From positions 1 to 32,207 of the forward strand of contig CAMOJP010000016.1 of the NCBI GenBank assembly GCA_946617165.1: DNA of 32,207 nt. Direction: 5' to 3'. The position numbers and the translations under genes were made by a program. A model generated the notes under the pieces. It made no database searches and was not told the origin of the DNA. It was given only the letters and a program-made list of their open reading frames with translations. The stretch comes from an uncultured Bacteroidales bacterium (lineage in GTDB: Bacteria > Bacteroidota > Bacteroidia > Bacteroidales > Paludibacteraceae). Shown one piece after another: positions 1-10,200 of this stretch; the first letter of the stretch is position 1, and every line of letters begins with the position of its first letter.

Positions 1-3000
1 CAACACTGGTATCAGATGGCACTGCCGATTGCACGTGAACGAATTGAGGGATATTCGAAATTCCGCTGCCGTGCAGAGATAGATGGCGCGCCGAATAGAA
101 ACTGCCACCTCCTTATCGACCGCCTCCGCTTCATCGAAAAAGCACGTGGCTTCACTGTCTTCCAAGATAAAGCTACATGTATCAAGGATGATAGTGTCAC
201 GGTGCTCATCCGTCTGAACTACAATGCCGATCCTGATCTGTATAAACCCGGCAAACTCGTTGCTTACCAGTTCCAGAAATGGGATGATGGAGCGGGAGGT
301 TACGTGCCGATGAACGCAAGTATAGACAACGGCAACGGAACCTATACCGCATTAACGAAAGCTACAGGACTGCAAGTGGCACCCGGATATATGAAGGATG
401 CCTTCACAACGAAGGAATCGGTCGAGACTCCGTCGCTCAAAACTCTGGCTAAAAACGACTATGGCTATGTCATGATCCCGGAACCAGACTATGACCCGAG
501 CAAAAGTAATACAGACGAAGGTCAGTCTGCGCTGAGACGCGCTTTGATAGAGCAGGCTATCACGAAATTAGGCCTTGACGGAGAGGCTGCTACCGCGCGC
601 CGCGCGTTCATTAATGAAACGGGTAACGTGCGCACGTTTGACCAGGTGATGAATAATTATCTGCTCTTCGGCGGGGCTACGCCGCACGTCAAATCCTTTG
701 TGAAAGAGGGAGATAATTGGGTTATCTACCTTGCTACACGTCTGCCGATTTCCGCTACGCAGAATAATACTTTCCGTGTAGGTATGGCTGTGATGAATGA
801 TCTTAAAGACAAACCGACCTTTACGGAAGAAGCATGTGCTACATTCCACATCTTCAAAATCAAACAAACAACGGCGCTCAACGTTAACGGCGCGCTGTGG
901 ACCAACCATCCTCGCTCGTGGTATGATGAAACGCCAGGTAAAGAACTGTTGGCGGCTAACGAAACATACCGTGCTTCAATTGCGCTTCAACTCGATGAAA
1001 CCGTCCTCGGTCATAATACGGCTAACCCGCGTTGTAAGTTCGATCTCCTGCATGCAACAGAAAACGTACGTGCTAACGATGCCGCATTTGAAGCCAAATA
1101 TGGTTGCACGCGTACACAGTTCAAGGACGATATGGAAGCTTTCCGTAACGATGATGAGGATAACCCCAACCGAGAACTGACAGATTGGACTCAAGTAACT
1201 TGGCAAAACTTCACCGGCACCGGACGTACCGAAGACGTCGCTAAAGCTATCTATAACCGCTTGAACCATTTGGTAACAAATGGGTTGCTGGAAATAGGAC
1301 TGGACTATCGTGACATCTATATGGGCGATCGGGCGGATAGTTATTTCTATCTGATTCCTGTACCGGCTACCGGACGTTACGAGTCGGTCCATGGTAACCA
1401 TGATGCTTCCGCTGATACTACGATGCACGCATCGGTATGTAATGACACCCTCTGGCTGGAACTTCACTCACAGGAGCCTACCGCTAAACTCCGCTTCGGA
1501 TATGACAGTCGTATAGGGGATACATATATCGTGCCTACTATCCGTGCTTCGAGGACAGATGCCAATGAGCATTTGAAGGTACGCGTGGCAGAGATATCTA
1601 CGTCCTCCGATGCTGCAAGTGTGGTTATCGGATGGGAGAAAACGGAACTGATAGGTTCCAACGACCCCGACTGGAGTAATGTAAAGCAGTTTAAGTACAC
1701 TCAGGACAAAGATATGCGCAATCATAAACCAAGGGAGACTGCATATTATACCAAAGGTGATGTGATTGAGTTTACGCCCGCTGCAGGCAATGAGATTACG
1801 CTCAAACCCGGCTATTGGTACCAGTTCAAGACTCCGTTCTATGCCGTATTGGCGGGGGATACCTATGTGGAAGATCCTGCTACTCCTACCGGTCACTCGC
1901 AGTTTATCCTCGCTATAGCTCCCGATACTGCAGTCTGGACTCCGGCGCATCTTGATGAAGCAAACTATTGGAACGATGACGCCAACTGGACTCCTAAAGG
2001 ACCCGGACTCGATAAGGTGGATGTGATAGCGCGAGTACCGATGGGCGACACACGGGTTATCATTGAGCAAACAGAAGCTGGACAACTGCCTATCCTGTCT
2101 GATGAGGTGATCAATAAGATGGATACGCTCCACTATGGGTATGCCAAAAACACCTGCAAGCAGATTCTCTTTAAGAAGAACGCGCAACTGTTAGGGCAAC
2201 AACTGCTCAACTACGAGAAAGCCTTTGTGGACCTCCTGCTCCTACAGGGACAGTGGCAGACCTTCTCTCCTGCACTCAATAATGTCTATTCGGGTGATAT
2301 GTATATACCCGAAACGGTGGCTAACGACAAAGACTTCCTGCCCGAAGTATTTGCAACAGGTACACCATGGTCTAAGGACCATAACCGCACGTGGCCATAT
2401 GCCTTCTACCAAGGGTTCTACAACACGACCGTGGATGTTGTCTTCCATAACACCGATATAGAGAACAACCCAATGCAAACAACCACGAAGTCCTCTGCTG
2501 ACTGGGTGAAGACCAATATCTTGGACAAAGAATATCTGCCGGGCGAAGCCGTTATTTTGCTTGGCTTTGGTCCTGACGACGAAGCCGAAGGAACGGAACT
2601 CGTGGTACGTCTGCCTAAACAGGAGACCACATACCAGTACATCGGACAAAACGGTCAAGAGGGACAATCAGTAAAACTTGAAAGACCGGCATTTAGCGAT
2701 ATCAACAAGAACCTATACTACGACAAGGACAATCTTGGAGGCAAAGAAGGTATCACGAAGACCCTGAAAAACAAGACACCGTCGAAAGTATTCTTCTTCG
2801 GTAACTCCACGATGGCACCAGTAGATATATGGGAACTGTGCAACGACAATAAAGATGTGATCGAGGCGGGAGGCACACCTAACTCCTACCGATTCACCGC
2901 TTACTTGCTCGGCGACGGCTCGTCCTATTCCACACGTGTGGTCACAGGACCCGGACAGTTCTTTGTCGCTCCGCAACGCGCTGTTGGACTGATTGCTAAA

Positions 3001-3801
3001 AAGGCAGCTAATAGCATTAACATCATCCTTAAACCTTCTGCTATGGTTGGCTTGACAGCAGGTGGCGAAACCATCCACAACTCCGGCACATCCAAACGGG
3101 GCGTCATTAAGAAGAACCAAACACAGACCGGCGAATCGTGGCTCTATATCGCTGCGGCTAACATGACCGACGACGGATTAAGCAAAGCTTACTACACGCT
3201 CGGCTGCAATGCGACTGCCGCTCGCGGATACAAAGAAGGCGAAGATGCACTCAGCCTCGTTTCCGGACTGAACTACTACAATGCCGGCTCACTCGCTACT
3301 CCGCTTAGCATGTACTCCATCGCGGACAATAGACCGGTGATGCTCGACGTAAGAGATACCGTTTCGATGGTGCCACTGGCGTTTACGACACTCGATGAGC
3401 ACTATTCGTACGACGAGGTGACTCTGCTCTCCTTCGCAACCAAGGGTGAATGGAATGGACCACTCTACCTCTATGACGCACTCACAGGAGACAGCGTGAT
3501 GATTATCGACGGAATACAAGTGGCAATCCAAACTCCGGAGAATGACCAAGTGCGCTACTATATCAACCATAACATAGTACCAATCACTGAACCGGTTATT
3601 GACCCTGTCGATCCAATCACTACCTCCACAGCGGAAGTTAATAAGCAAAACGTTGCATCTAACTACGCCGAGGTATATGACCTGCTCGGACGCAGAGTTG
3701 CAGTAATGCAGAAGAATGAACTCATTCACCACCTCGGACTGCCAACCGGAGTCTATGTTATTCAAAGAGGTACAGAAGTAGAAAAGATTGTTGTACGCTA
3801 A
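1..3801 (+). CDS. Large T9SS-secreted protein, 5' end outside window
   Basis: The frame is open from base 1, so at least 1266 residues are visible and the start lies upstream. The first in-window ATG (16) should not be taken as the start. Most of the protein has no domain I recognise. It is rich in Asn, Thr, Asp, Tyr and Trp, as is common in secreted Bacteroidota surface proteins. The last 50 or so residues (about 3640-3798) match a type A T9SS C-terminal sorting domain: an AEVYDLLGRRV core, a GLPTGVYVIQ turn and a terminal KIVVR strand. The family rule is Sec export followed by T9SS translocation across the outer membrane, with cleavage of this tail. It is followed after 20 bases by a small signal-peptide gene on the same strand. 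The role (adhesin, enzyme or matrix protein) is not determinable here. Confidence 0.85.
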   Translation, partial: QHWYQMALPIARERIEGYSKFRCRAEIDGAPNRNCHLLIDRLRFIEKARGFTVFQDKATCIKDDSVTVLIRLNYNADPDLYKPGKLVAYQFQKWDDGAGGYVPMNASIDNGNGTYTALTKATGLQVAPGYMKDAFTTKESVETPSLKTLAKNDYGYVMIPEPDYDPSKSNTDEGQSALRRALIEQAITKLGLDGEAATARRAFINETGNVRTFDQVMNNYLLFGGATPHVKSFVKEGDNWVIYLATRLPISATQNNTFRVGMAVMNDLKDKPTFTEEACATFHIFKIKQTTALNVNGALWTNHPRSWYDETPGKELLAANETYRASIALQLDETVLGHNTANPRCKFDLLHATENVRANDAAFEAKYGCTRTQFKDDMEAFRNDDEDNPNRELTDWTQVTWQNFTGTGRTEDVAKAIYNRLNHLVTNGLLEIGLDYRDIYMGDRADSYFYLIPVPATGRYESVHGNHDASADTTMHASVCNDTLWLELHSQEPTAKLRFGYDSRIGDTYIVPTIRASRTDANEHLKVRVAEISTSSDAASVVIGWEKTELIGSNDPDWSNVKQFKYTQDKDMRNHKPRETAYYTKGDVIEFTPAAGNEITLKPGYWYQFKTPFYAVLAGDTYVEDPATPTGHSQFILAIAPDTAVWTPAHLDEANYWNDDANWTPKGPGLDKVDVIARVPMGDTRVIIEQTEAGQLPILSDEVINKMDTLHYGYAKNTCKQILFKKNAQLLGQQLLNYEKAFVDLLLLQGQWQTFSPALNNVYSGDMYIPETVANDKDFLPEVFATGTPWSKDHNRTWPYAFYQGFYNTTVDVVFHNTDIENNPMQTTTKSSADWVKTNILDKEYLPGEAVILLGFGPDDEAEGTELVVRLPKQETTYQYIGQNGQEGQSVKLERPAFSDINKNLYYDKDNLGGKEGITKTLKNKTPSKVFFFGNSTMAPVDIWELCNDNKDVIEAGGTPNSYRFTAYLLGDGSSYSTRVVTGPGQFFVAPQRAVGLIAKKAANSINIILKPSAMVGLTAGGETIHNSGTSKRGVIKKNQTQTGESWLYIAAANMTDDGLSKAYYTLGCNATAARGYKEGEDALSLVSGLNYYNAGSLATPLSMYSIADNRPVMLDVRDTVSMVPLAFTTLDEHYSYDEVTLLSFATKGEWNGPLYLYDALTGDSVMIIDGIQVAIQTPENDQVRYYINHNIVPITEPVIDPVDPITTSTAEVNKQNVASNYAEVYDLLGRRVAVMQKNELIHHLGLPTGVYVIQRGTEVEKIVVR

Positions 3802-3821
3802 AAAAAGAAAGTCTGTTAAAT

Positions 3822-4238
3822 ATGAAAATAACAAAGGTAATATTGATTATCGCGATGCTGATAATCTTCGCCCCAACCCGAGCAGTAGAACGTTGGGCGG
3901 ATAATACCTATGCCTATCAGCCTGAACTGACGCATAGTAGTTACGATACTCGAAATATGTCAGCATCGCAAATGAGTGCACAAAATTTTGTTACACTCTC
4001 CGAACAAGGCGCAACCGCCACCTCCACAGGACCGCGTAAAGTGGGACGTCCTGACGAACCCGCTATCGGTGATGCCGATTTTCATTCTCCAATAGGAGAT
4101 TCCTTCATTCCGCTACTCTTGTGTCTATTGGGGTATACGATCAAAAAGTGCAGAAAATATCACATTCTGCACTTTTTATTTGCGTATTTGCAAAAAAAGC
4201 ATTACTTTTGCGCCCGAATTGTGAAAGTACCATGCTAA
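3822..4238 (+). CDS. Small signal-peptide protein with C-terminal hydrophobic helix
   Basis: A 138-residue frame begins with MKITKVILIIAMLIIFAPTR, a Sec signal peptide. A polar stretch with a PIGDSFIPLLLCLLGYTIKK helix follows at about residues 90-112. Small Bacteroidales proteins that end in a P-[IV]-G-D-x-x-x-P-L-L-L helix and a basic tail often sit beside T9SS cargo genes, and this looks like one. The helix is normally the C-terminus. Here the frame continues about 25 residues through a terminator hairpin (4143-4177) and the next gene's promoter, stopping at 4236-4238, inside the next gene's second codon region. The functional protein probably ends near the basic KKCRK, or this is a stop-loss variant. 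Function is unknown. Confidence 0.65.
   Translation: MKITKVILIIAMLIIFAPTRAVERWADNTYAYQPELTHSSYDTRNMSASQMSAQNFVTLSEQGATATSTGPRKVGRPDEPAIGDADFHSPIGDSFIPLLLCLLGYTIKKCRKYHILHFLFAYLQKKHYFCARIVKVPC
4143..4177 (+). terminator. Intrinsic terminator hairpin before the 2424-residue cargo gene
   Basis: A perfect 13-bp inverted repeat (4143-4155 with 4165-4177) surrounds a 9-base loop. The right arm ends in TTTTT, as in an intrinsic terminator. The left arm starts with AAAAA, so it could act in both directions. It lies inside the 3' part of the 138-residue frame. Confidence 0.75.
4179..4210 (+). promoter_or_regulatory. Bacteroidota-type promoter for the 2424-residue cargo gene
   Basis: TTTG at 4179-4182 and TACTTTTG (TAnnTTTG) at 4203-4210 are separated by 20 bases, the expected spacing for the primary Bacteroidota sigma factor. 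The predicted transcript starts about 7 bases downstream, which leaves a 5' leader of roughly 15 bases before the ATG at 4232. Confidence 0.75.
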
Positions 4239-7200
4239 AACGCATTGCCGTTATACTATCCATTATCCTTGCTCTATGCTTCTTTAACGGAGCAGTATCT
4301 TCTGTGTCCGCACAGACGAATACCTTACCCGGCACGTATGGTAACGAGTTCTGGCTTGGCTTTATGATGAATGCCAATGTGCCGATTGAGAAGGAACCCA
4401 AACTCTATGTCTATGCCGTAGCGGAAGAGCAGATGACTGTTATCGTCGCTTTAGGCACTACAGGCGCCCAATTGGCTACTATCGAGATTCCTGCCGGCGG
4501 TGGAGTGGGCTTTACACCGGCCTTGACGGCTGCTGCTATCTACCCCAAGGCGGATGAGGCAGACCAAAATAAGTACAACCGAGGACTGCGTATCTACGCT
4601 ACGGATAAGAAAAAGAAGTTTACCTGTTACGCCGTATCCGAGACGATGGCTAACACCGAGAACTCAACTCGTGATGCGACTATCCTTTTGCCTACGGAGG
4701 TATTAGGCAAGGAATATTTTGTACAGACGTACCCTGAGGACGGTGTGGCGACGGAGTTCCTCGTCGTCGCTACGGAAGACGCTACTGAAGTAACTGTCGT
4801 ACCTACCGTCATGACCGAAGGTGACCATACAGCAGGTAACCCGTTCTCTATGACACTCAACAAGGGGCAGACCCTTATGGTCAAGAGTAAAGAGAAAGTG
4901 CAGACCTCGCTCTCTATGGACCTTAGCGGTACCTCCGTGTGTGCCGACAAACCTGTAGCCGTCTTTAACGGTAACGTCTTGACCAAAATACCTAACCGCG
5001 GTGCTTACTCGGCAAACCACACCTTTGAACAACTTCTTCCGCAGACCATGTGGGGCAAAGAGTTCTTCGTAACCCTTGCAGCCGGAACCAAGCGGAACAT
5101 GGTGCAAGTGACTGCCTCTGTGGACGGAACACAAGTGACGGTTAATATGCCCGGAAGCGGTACGCAAACCATTACCCTTGACAGAGGCGAATCGCTTACG
5201 GACCCGCTTTTGTTGCAGAGTACATCCCCCATAGCTAAAATTACAGCTACCGAGCCTGTCGTGTGCTACCACTACCTCACTTGCGGTGCCGCTAACCAGG
5301 AAGATACAGGTACGGACCTCTTCGACTGGGGTAACCCGACGAACGCGCTCGTCATTCCCTGGACGCACCGCACCAAGGAAATGAGCTTCTACACCGCTAA
5401 AATCACCAACTATAACGAAGCTACTGCACGGCAGAAATACTACGTACAGGTTATTATCAACTCTGCCGATAAGAATAAGCTGAAGTTAGACGGATTGAAC
5501 GTCTCACCGTCCCTGTTCACCAATTTTAGTAACGACGGCAGTAAAGCGTACGCCTGCATACCTGTTCCCACTCCTAACCCTTCCCAGCCGAACGTGAAGC
5601 ACCGTTTGGAGACCACAGGAAGCGGATTTGTGGGCTATGTATATGGTATGACCTCCGAAGCGCGTGCGTATGAATATACCTTGGGCTTCAATCCGCCTAC
5701 CTATCCGGACTCTCTCTTTGTGCGTGACCGCGATAACCCTAACGCTAATATCATGTCGCCTTACTCGTACGGTATTGACAGCGTGAAAGGAAAAGCGTGG
5801 TATCAGCGCCAGTTGGAAGAATGGCCTATAGGACAAGAACGACTGGATACGGCGTATATTTGTAATGGTACGTGGCTACGCTTCTTAGGGCAAATGGCAC
5901 CCCAAAACAGCTCTGACTCCGTGATGTGGAAAATATACAAGTGCAACATGCGGGGTGTGCGCGAGAAAAACCCTGTCGCCGCCTTCCATACAGAGAATGC
6001 CGTCAACCACTTCTATCAATATCAGTTCTCGGTAGATAAACAGGAGGACAGAGCACCCGAACTGCGTGACCCGTTCCAAATCTATGCCGTTGATTGTGAG
6101 CGCTATAAAAAGCACCTCATCTGTACCGACCTGGACCCCGATTGCGATACTCTGAGAACGATGGTTAAAGTGTTGCGTGCCTATAACGATACAACGTGGC
6201 GCGTAGTGTGCGAGAACGATACGGTGCACTTCTTCAAACACAATGAGCATATGATAGGCCCCGGTCTTAACGACGAGACAATATTCCAATTCGACTACAC
6301 CGGTTCTGACCCGAAAACAGTGCCGTTCTACAAGGGACATAATATCTGGACCAGACGATATACCACACCTAACGGTTGTGACTCAATCGTTACACTCTGT
6401 ATCTTCGGTTGTGACACATCTTTCCAGAAAATAGATACAACCGTTTGCGAGAAGCAGTTGCAAAAAATGTCTAACGGTACCTATTCCATAATAATCCGGG
6501 ATAAGAACAACCACAACCGTTCGTTCTTCCCGCTTACCGTTCACTCGCAGGCGGACTTGCTGGCAGAAGCGCGACAAGGCGGTATCATGCCTTATAGCCA
6601 GGATAAAGTGGCGGCTCAACGCATGATGACTTGTTTGGATGTGGCTAACGCTGCGGACGAGGAGGAGCGCAAACTTATCGAAGCCTACCGTACACACTGT
6701 CCTGACTTCCTTAATCCGAGGACAGGCGGATGTTGGGACTCGGTCAAACTGCATCTGACTATCATGCCGACTCTCTATTATCCGGCTTATGTGGGCGATA
6801 CGGAAGAGCCCGAGCTTATTCCTTGGTGTACGGACGGAGACCCGAACGCGGTCTATGACTTATGGACCCGTGCTGACGGTACACCTATACGTACGATTAA
6901 GCAGACGGACCCGGAGTTTAATGACCCGAACCATCTCAATATAGGCTATTTCCGCGATACGGTTTGGCATGACCCGTGCCCCGATTGTCCGAATGGCAAG
7001 TGCCCTAAGGAAATCAACTCCCTTATTCTGCTTAAGGTGGATAACGAACCTCAGGTACACCCTGTTCATATTTGCCGCGACGAGACCTATACACACTCCG
7101 CTTTCATGGCGAAAGACCAGAAAGTGTTGAAAGGATGGGAGTTGTGGGAACAAGGCTATAACGAGACCAACTACTACGAGGAGACTCACGGCGTGGACGT

Positions 7201-10200
7201 AAAGGATGCACAAGGTGTAACCCGTTGCCAGTATATGGAGACACTTCAGCTCTATATCCATCCTTCTTATGAGAAGACCGGTAATTTTAACACGGAGTTG
7301 CAGTATAGAGATACAACTTGTATCGCTAAGGATCCGGCTACCGACCACTACGAGTGGTTAGGTCATGAAGGACAGCCGGGTGAGATACACTATGTGTGGG
7401 ACGTGACGCGCCGTCAGCGCGTGGAGTGGAACAATATACCGACAGATAAAGCCGGTACCTTCGAATTTGTGGACTCGCTGAAGACGAAAACCTGTACAGA
7501 ATGTCGTAATACGGAGGGCTGCGACTCTATCTGGCGACTGACGCTCATCGTCGGACCCGAGAAACATGACACAATGCCTTACGTCCTGTGCCGCAATAAG
7601 ATGGTTTCCTATACGTGGCAAAACGAGACCTATTATTACTACGGTCATTTATATGAAGGACCTGAAAAAACTGACCCGAACGCCAAGGAGATTGACGATA
7701 CCCAATACCTCAACACCTCTTGCTCGGGAGACAAGTACTTCTACGAGACCTTCTCCGGCAAAACACGCTACAGATGTGACTCTACGTGGACGGTGAAGAT
7801 CCATCTTGACAGTACATATGTCCACTCAATAGATACTTTTATCTGCGAGGGAACAGAATACCACTTCTTTAACAAAACATATACCTGGACATACGATCAT
7901 ACTCCGGGAGCAACGAATATCCACGTTATAGATTCATTAGTTCAGACTCCAACTTGCGGCTGCGATAGCGGCGTAACGCACTACGTGCACGTGCGTCCTG
8001 TATATAATATAGCGGAAGCACCCGACACGACCTGCCAAGCGGAAGGGGCGTTCTACGAGTGGGTGAATCATCCCAAACCGGGTGATGCGCCAAGACAGAT
8101 TTGGCTGACGGATATTTTACGCGGAGGAAAGAAACCTGTCATGTCCAATGCTATCCCGTTGGACGTAGCCGGCACTTTCTACCTCGAGGATTCGCTCAGA
8201 ACTGTTACCTGTGACGAGTGCCACGGTAAGAACGGTTGTGACTCTGTGGTCTCTATCAAACTGGTTATTATTCCGACATACGATTCGGAACCGGTTAACA
8301 GACCGCTCTCCAGCGAGAGCTATTTCCTGTGGGACGATACGCTCTTTATGGGAAGTCCGACGGCAGAACCTCCTTCAGGAGTAACGTATAACTACTTAGT
8401 ACGCGTCCCGGGAACGGCGGAATATACACACCATTATCATACAACGCAGACAGTAAATGGAAAGAGTGTAGGTACTTATGAGTGCGACTCGCTCTTTACC
8501 TATCGCATCGTAGTAGGTCAGGTCTTCCGTGACACGGCATATGCCGCTGTCTGCGAGAATTGTGAATACGAGTGGTTTATACAAGATCCTAAACAAAATT
8601 GTATCTGTGGTAAAACTATTATTATAACCGATGTCCCTGCCGCAGGTGAAACACGATGGTACTATGATTCGCTTAAGACCTCACTTGGCTTTGACTCTAT
8701 CTATAACCTCCAACTGACAGGCTACCCGACTAAGTATAACTCCGAAGCGGCTGCTATCTGTCAGGGAGAACGCTTCGTTTGGGACGGTCACTCCAATAAG
8801 GGAGGCGAATATCTGTACCTTATTAATAACGGTGAGGTAACGCGTATTGATACGGCTACATTTAACCGCACTATCTCACAACAGTACGGCCATTATACCG
8901 TGCGTGACAGCCTGTTGACGGATACAACTTTTGTTGACCCGAAGACGAAGTTGGTTACTCCTATTCATTGTGACTCTATATGGGAACTTGAACTGGACGT
9001 TCATCCGACGTATAATAGTCACTATAACTACGACCGGGTACTCTTTACCAGAGACCTCTGCTCGAACGATACGCTACTATGGAACTTCCGTCTGTGGGTA
9101 GGATATGACTACGACTTGGCGGCGCATCCGATTGAACCGGTTTCTCCTACTACGCCGTACGACTCGATTATCTATATCCCGCGTGCGATGCAAACAGGCT
9201 TCTACGACTCCGTGCCCTCGCTAACCGGTACGCGTAACTTCCGATGTGATAGTATCAACTACTTGCAAATAGAAATATCGAAATACGATACAACGTGGGT
9301 AAGGGAGAATATCGGCGATAACGCAACCTCTTGGTACTTTGGCGGTAAGGGAGGTACGTTTAGATACAGAGATAACTTGGGTAATGTCAAGGACCGCGTA
9401 ACCTGTGCTGACTTGCTGCGCGATATTCCGTTGCCTGAGGGCGCTGTGGTACGCGATACATTCCTTATTGATACCCTGCGTCTCAACGGCTGTGACTCTA
9501 TCATATGGGATTCTATCTTTATCTACAAGACGTATGAGTTTACGAAGGACACCACTATCTGTTCCAATATCCCGTGGTCTTGGCGTCCAGAGTCTCCTAA
9601 TGCCGAGCGCTTCCATAACATCAACTACAAGACGAGTGGCACATACTACGACTCGCTTAAGACCGTGAGCGGTGCGGCGGACTCCGTATATGTCCTGCAT
9701 CTTGATATTCAGCCGGCTGCGCGCCATACGGTTGTGGACAGCTTGTGTAAAAACGATACTATTTCGTGGGAACACCAGACGGTGTATTACAAGCCGAGCG
9801 AGGTGGAAGTGGAAGTACACTATAGTACAGGTGCCAAGTGCGACTCTGTCATGGCGCTCCGTGCTTCGTGGTTCGATTATCATCACTTCAAGCCCGATAC
9901 GATTGATACCATCTGCCGTTATGCCGATGTCGTGTGGATTACGCCGGGTGAGACAACGCCGCATACGATGGCGCTGCGTGGCGAGAAGGGAGAACGCTTT
10001 GACAAAGTGCCGACGGATACTATCATGACCGACCCGCGTACCGGTAAGGATATAGGCTTTTGGATGACTATCTACGACTCGCTGCGGACTGTTACTTGTA
10101 ACTGCGACTCGACCTACACGCTGCGGTATTATGTACGTCCCGCTTATCACTTCCACGAGCAGGCGACTATTTGCTCCAGCGATACTTTCTATTGGCGTGG

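Noticed and set aside
4121..4231. Upstream extension of the giant cargo gene by 37 codons
   Set aside because: These bases contain the terminator hairpin and the promoter. ATG 4232 gives a proper signal peptide.
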